Shown here: positions 61,998-64,000 of the stretch, piece after piece | Layout of the letters: every line of letters starts with the position of its first letter | Numbering within the stretch: the stretch's first letter is position 1 | Origin: Bradyrhizobium manausense | GTDB taxonomy: Bacteria; Pseudomonadota; Alphaproteobacteria; Rhizobiales; Xanthobacteraceae | DNA length: 64,000 bases | Direction of reading: 5' to 3' | NCBI RefSeq assembly: GCF_018131105.1 | Contig: NZ_JAFCJI010000001.1 | Coordinates: 2,604,001 to 2,668,000 of the forward strand | The notes under the pieces: model-generated | What the model was told of the DNA's origin: nothing | The model's database searches: none | Seen by the model: the letters and a program-made list of their open reading frames with translations, nothing else | Made by a program: the position numbers and the translations under genes

Positions 61998-62768
61998 ATG
62001 AAGATTGCGACATTCAACATCAACAACATCAACCGCCGCCTGCCCAATCTGCTCGCATGGATGCGCGCGGCGAAGCCCGATGTCGTTGCGCTTCAGGAAT
62101 TGAAGGCAAGTGATGGCGAATTTCCGGCAGCCGCGATCGAAAAAGCCGGCTATGGCGCGGTGTGGCGTGGACAGAAGACCTGGAACGGCGTCGCCATCCT
62201 CGCCCGCAACGCCGAACCCATCCTGACGCGCGACCGGCTGCCGGGACGGACCGACGACCACGAGGCGCGCTATATCGAGGCTGCCGTGCGCGGCGTCATC
62301 GTCACCAGCCTTTACCTGCCGAACGGCAATCCGCAGCCGGGGCCGAAGTTCGATTACAAGCTCGACTGGTTCGCGCGGCTCAAGCGCCACGCCAAAACCT
62401 TCATCAAGCAGGACCTGCCCGTCGTGCTCGCCGGCGACTACAATGTCGCGCCAACGGAGATCGACATCTATCCGACGCGCTCGTGGGACAAGGATGCCCT
62501 GGTCCAGCCGAGAAGCCGCGCGGCGTTTGCGTCACTGGTCGAACAGGGCTGGTGCGACGCGATCCGCGCGCTGCACGGAGACAAGCGCATCTATACGTTC
62601 TGGGACTACAAGCGGAATCGCTGGCCGCGCGATGCCGGCCTCCGGCTCGATCATCTGCTGCTGAGCCCCGCCCTCGTCTCGCGCCTGACCAAGGCCGGCG
62701 TCGACAAGAAAGTTCGCGGCGAGGACGGCGCGAGCGATCACGCGCCGGCGTGGGTCGTGCTGAAATGA
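61998..62768 (+). CDS. xth: Exodeoxyribonuclease III
   Basis: The 256-residue enzyme of the endonuclease/exonuclease/phosphatase fold repairs abasic sites and trims 3' ends. Motifs are ALQELK (metal-binding Glu), GDYNVAP, RLDHLLLS and the C-terminal SDHAPAW catalytic Asp-His. Length and start are normal. Confidence 0.93.
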   Translation: MKIATFNINNINRRLPNLLAWMRAAKPDVVALQELKASDGEFPAAAIEKAGYGAVWRGQKTWNGVAILARNAEPILTRDRLPGRTDDHEARYIEAAVRGVIVTSLYLPNGNPQPGPKFDYKLDWFARLKRHAKTFIKQDLPVVLAGDYNVAPTEIDIYPTRSWDKDALVQPRSRAAFASLVEQGWCDAIRALHGDKRIYTFWDYKRNRWPRDAGLRLDHLLLSPALVSRLTKAGVDKKVRGEDGASDHAPAWVVLK

Positions 62769-62778
62769 GCGAAGTCCC

Positions 62779-62867
62779 GTAGGGTGGGCAAAGCGCAGCG
62801 TGCCCGCCAAATTCGCGTACGGAGACAGGTGGTGGGCACAGCGCAAGCGCGCCTTTGCCCATCCTAC
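62779..62867. repeat. Intergenic palindromic repeat
   Basis: GTAGGGTGGGCAAAG (62779-62793) pairs with CTTTGCCCATCCTAC (62853-62867) with one mismatch, enclosing further short GC repeats (gtgggcacagcgcaagcg). From memory, such ~90-bp gtgggcaaag...ctttgcccac elements are scattered between genes in Bradyrhizobium. Confidence 0.6.
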
Positions 62868-62886
62868 GATTGATCGCCCGATCCAA

Positions 62887-63702
62887 TCATCGCCCGTAAT
62901 ACTCCTGCACTGTATCCCACGCCGCCTTCTGCAGCAGTTGCACCGTCTCTGGATCAATCCCCATCGTATAGGAATTACCGACCGGCGAACGTCCGGTCAG
63001 CGCGGCGAGCGTGACGCTGGCGGCGAGATATGTGCCGGCGGGGCTCGGGTGCCGCTTGTCCGGCGCATAGAGGTTGAGCTCCGGCTGGAGCTTGCGGACA
63101 CGCGCGAAGGCAAGGCCCGCGGGAATGACCAGAGCATCATTGGCATTGCCGGCGGTCGTGTAGGCCTCGGCGAGTGCTTCCGTCATTTCAGGCTTGTCGA
63201 GATAGGCCCACGACATGAACAGCACCGGCCGCATGCCGTGGGCGCGGATGATGTCGCTGTCCTTCCTGGCAAAGGTGGCGAAGGCGTCCTTGAGTTGCGG
63301 ATGGATCGGGCACTGGCTGCAATCCATCATCACGACCGCGTCGTATTGCCTGCCCGGCTTGTTGAAGACGACATTGTTATGATCGTCGAAGGAATAGGCG
63401 CCGAGACCACCCGGCCGCAGCAGATTGTCCATGTCGTGCCAGTCGAGGCCGGAGCCGCCGATCGTGGCCATGGTGTTGCGATAGGACGCCTTGTTGGCTT
63501 CATCCGCGGCTCGCTCCAGAAAGGAGAGATGCCCGGGCAAGCCGTTGTTGTAGTAGAAAAAGCTGTTGCCGACGAACAAAGCCGCCCTGGGAAAGTCCGG
63601 TCCGAGCGTCGTCACCTTCGGCTTGGTTTGCGCTTGGGCGTTGAAGCCGGCTGCAACGGCCAGACACACCGCAAGCATCACTCGCGCAAAAAGACGCATC
63701 AT
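62887..63702 (-). CDS. Secreted SGNH/GDSL-like hydrolase
   Basis: The 271-residue protein has a signal peptide (residues 1-24, ...AGFNAQA) and an SGNH-type fold: nucleophile Ser in FVGNSFFYYN, Gly/Asn-type GGSGLDWHD, and the C-terminal D-x-x-H in PDKRHPSPAGTYLAA. It probably removes an acyl or acetyl group from an extracellular substrate, such as a polysaccharide. Start MMRLFARVMLAVCLA. Confidence 0.75.
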   Translation of the reverse strand: MMRLFARVMLAVCLAVAAGFNAQAQTKPKVTTLGPDFPRAALFVGNSFFYYNNGLPGHLSFLERAADEANKASYRNTMATIGGSGLDWHDMDNLLRPGGLGAYSFDDHNNVVFNKPGRQYDAVVMMDCSQCPIHPQLKDAFATFARKDSDIIRAHGMRPVLFMSWAYLDKPEMTEALAEAYTTAGNANDALVIPAGLAFARVRKLQPELNLYAPDKRHPSPAGTYLAASVTLAALTGRSPVGNSYTMGIDPETVQLLQKAAWDTVQEYYGR

Positions 63703-63801
63703 GGCTTCCTCCCCTTTTTTATTGGGCAGGAAGCAAATCAGCTTTTCAAATGCGCCTCAAGAGGACCGGTGGTGCGAGCAGACATGCGGGAGACCGCCTG
63801 C

Positions 63802-64000
63802 TCACCACAAATTCTTGCCGTCGATCATGTTGACCGGTACCGCCTCCAGATCGAAATCGTCGAACAGGCGCGCGTTCACGGCGACCTTGGGATTGTCGAA
63901 ATCGGGCTTGCCGTTCGACCAGTCCGGCGACTCCGAGTAGGTGCCGCAGCCGCAATTCGCGCAATAGTGATGCTTGACCGTGCGGCTTCCCCAGAGATAG
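63802..64000 (-). CDS. GFA-family (glutathione-dependent formaldehyde-activating-like) protein, C-terminal part
   Basis: The last 65 codons of a gene entering from the right edge read YLWGSRTVKHHYCANCGCGTY and end VNMIDGKNLW. The CxxCGCxTY motif is the second zinc site of the GFA/CENP-V fold. The N-terminal half with the first zinc ligands lies outside the window. The family includes both formaldehyde-related enzymes and many with no known substrate. Confidence 0.8.
   Translation of the reverse strand, partial: YLWGSRTVKHHYCANCGCGTYSESPDWSNGKPDFDNPKVAVNARLFDDFDLEAVPVNMIDGKNLW

Overview
This window looks like a chromosome segment of a Bradyrhizobium-type alphaproteobacterium. GC is high. The gene orders yicC-mltG-fabF-acpP-fabG-fabD and rpsF-rpsR-[DUF2232]-rplI...dnaB-alr are those of rhizobia. 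A small heat-shock gene sits behind a ROSE-like RNA thermometer, and many small proteins belong to families I know mainly from Bradyrhizobium. The genus assignment is an inference from gene content.

Layout. (1) 1-8.4 kb is core chromosome: the start of yicC, mltG, the fatty-acid synthesis cluster fabF-acpP-fabG-fabD, a fatty acid desaturase with its TetR regulator and operator, then rpsF-rpsR. (2) About 8.435-52.705 kb is a 44-kb integrated island lying exactly between rpsR and the DUF2232-rplI pair. A 13-bp direct repeat (ctctaaccgctcg) marks each junction. (3) 52.7-64 kb is core chromosome again: DUF2232, rplI, a thioesterase and TetR pair with a double palindromic operator, a cytochrome-c-like protein, a cyclopropane fatty acid synthase, dnaB, alr, an exonuclease III, a GDSL-type hydrolase and the end of a GFA-family gene.

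The island is a mosaic. Its left arm (9.2-16.4 kb) is a four-gene operon with 4-nt overlaps, hsdR-hsdS-prrC-hsdM: a type I restriction-modification system with a PrrC-like anticodon nuclease. The middle (about 17.8-32.9 kb) is phage- or satellite-like. It has a ribbon-helix-helix protein, a lambda-O-style replication initiator with about six iteron-like repeats inside its own gene, small phage-type proteins, a serine recombinase, a lone tape-measure protein with two peptidoglycan-hydrolase domains, two excisionase-like paralogues and a tyrosine integrase. No capsid, portal or terminase gene is visible. Paralogous small secreted proteins, 38-residue membrane proteins and a repeated 15-bp motif lie on both sides of this core. 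The right arm (33-49 kb) carries stress and accessory genes: sensor kinases, Hsp20, Ku, PRC-barrel, protein-L-isoaspartate methyltransferase and many small conserved proteins. At least six genes there are broken by single stops or frameshifts. An orphan nucleotidyltransferase-fold protein (50.1-51.7 kb), a candidate defence or signalling enzyme, sits near the right end.

The best candidates for a system worth following are the restriction/anticodon-nuclease operon, the intragenic-iteron replicon with its tape-measure gene, and the orphan nucleotidyltransferase. All are carried by an element that now separates rplI from its usual ribosomal-protein operon partners.
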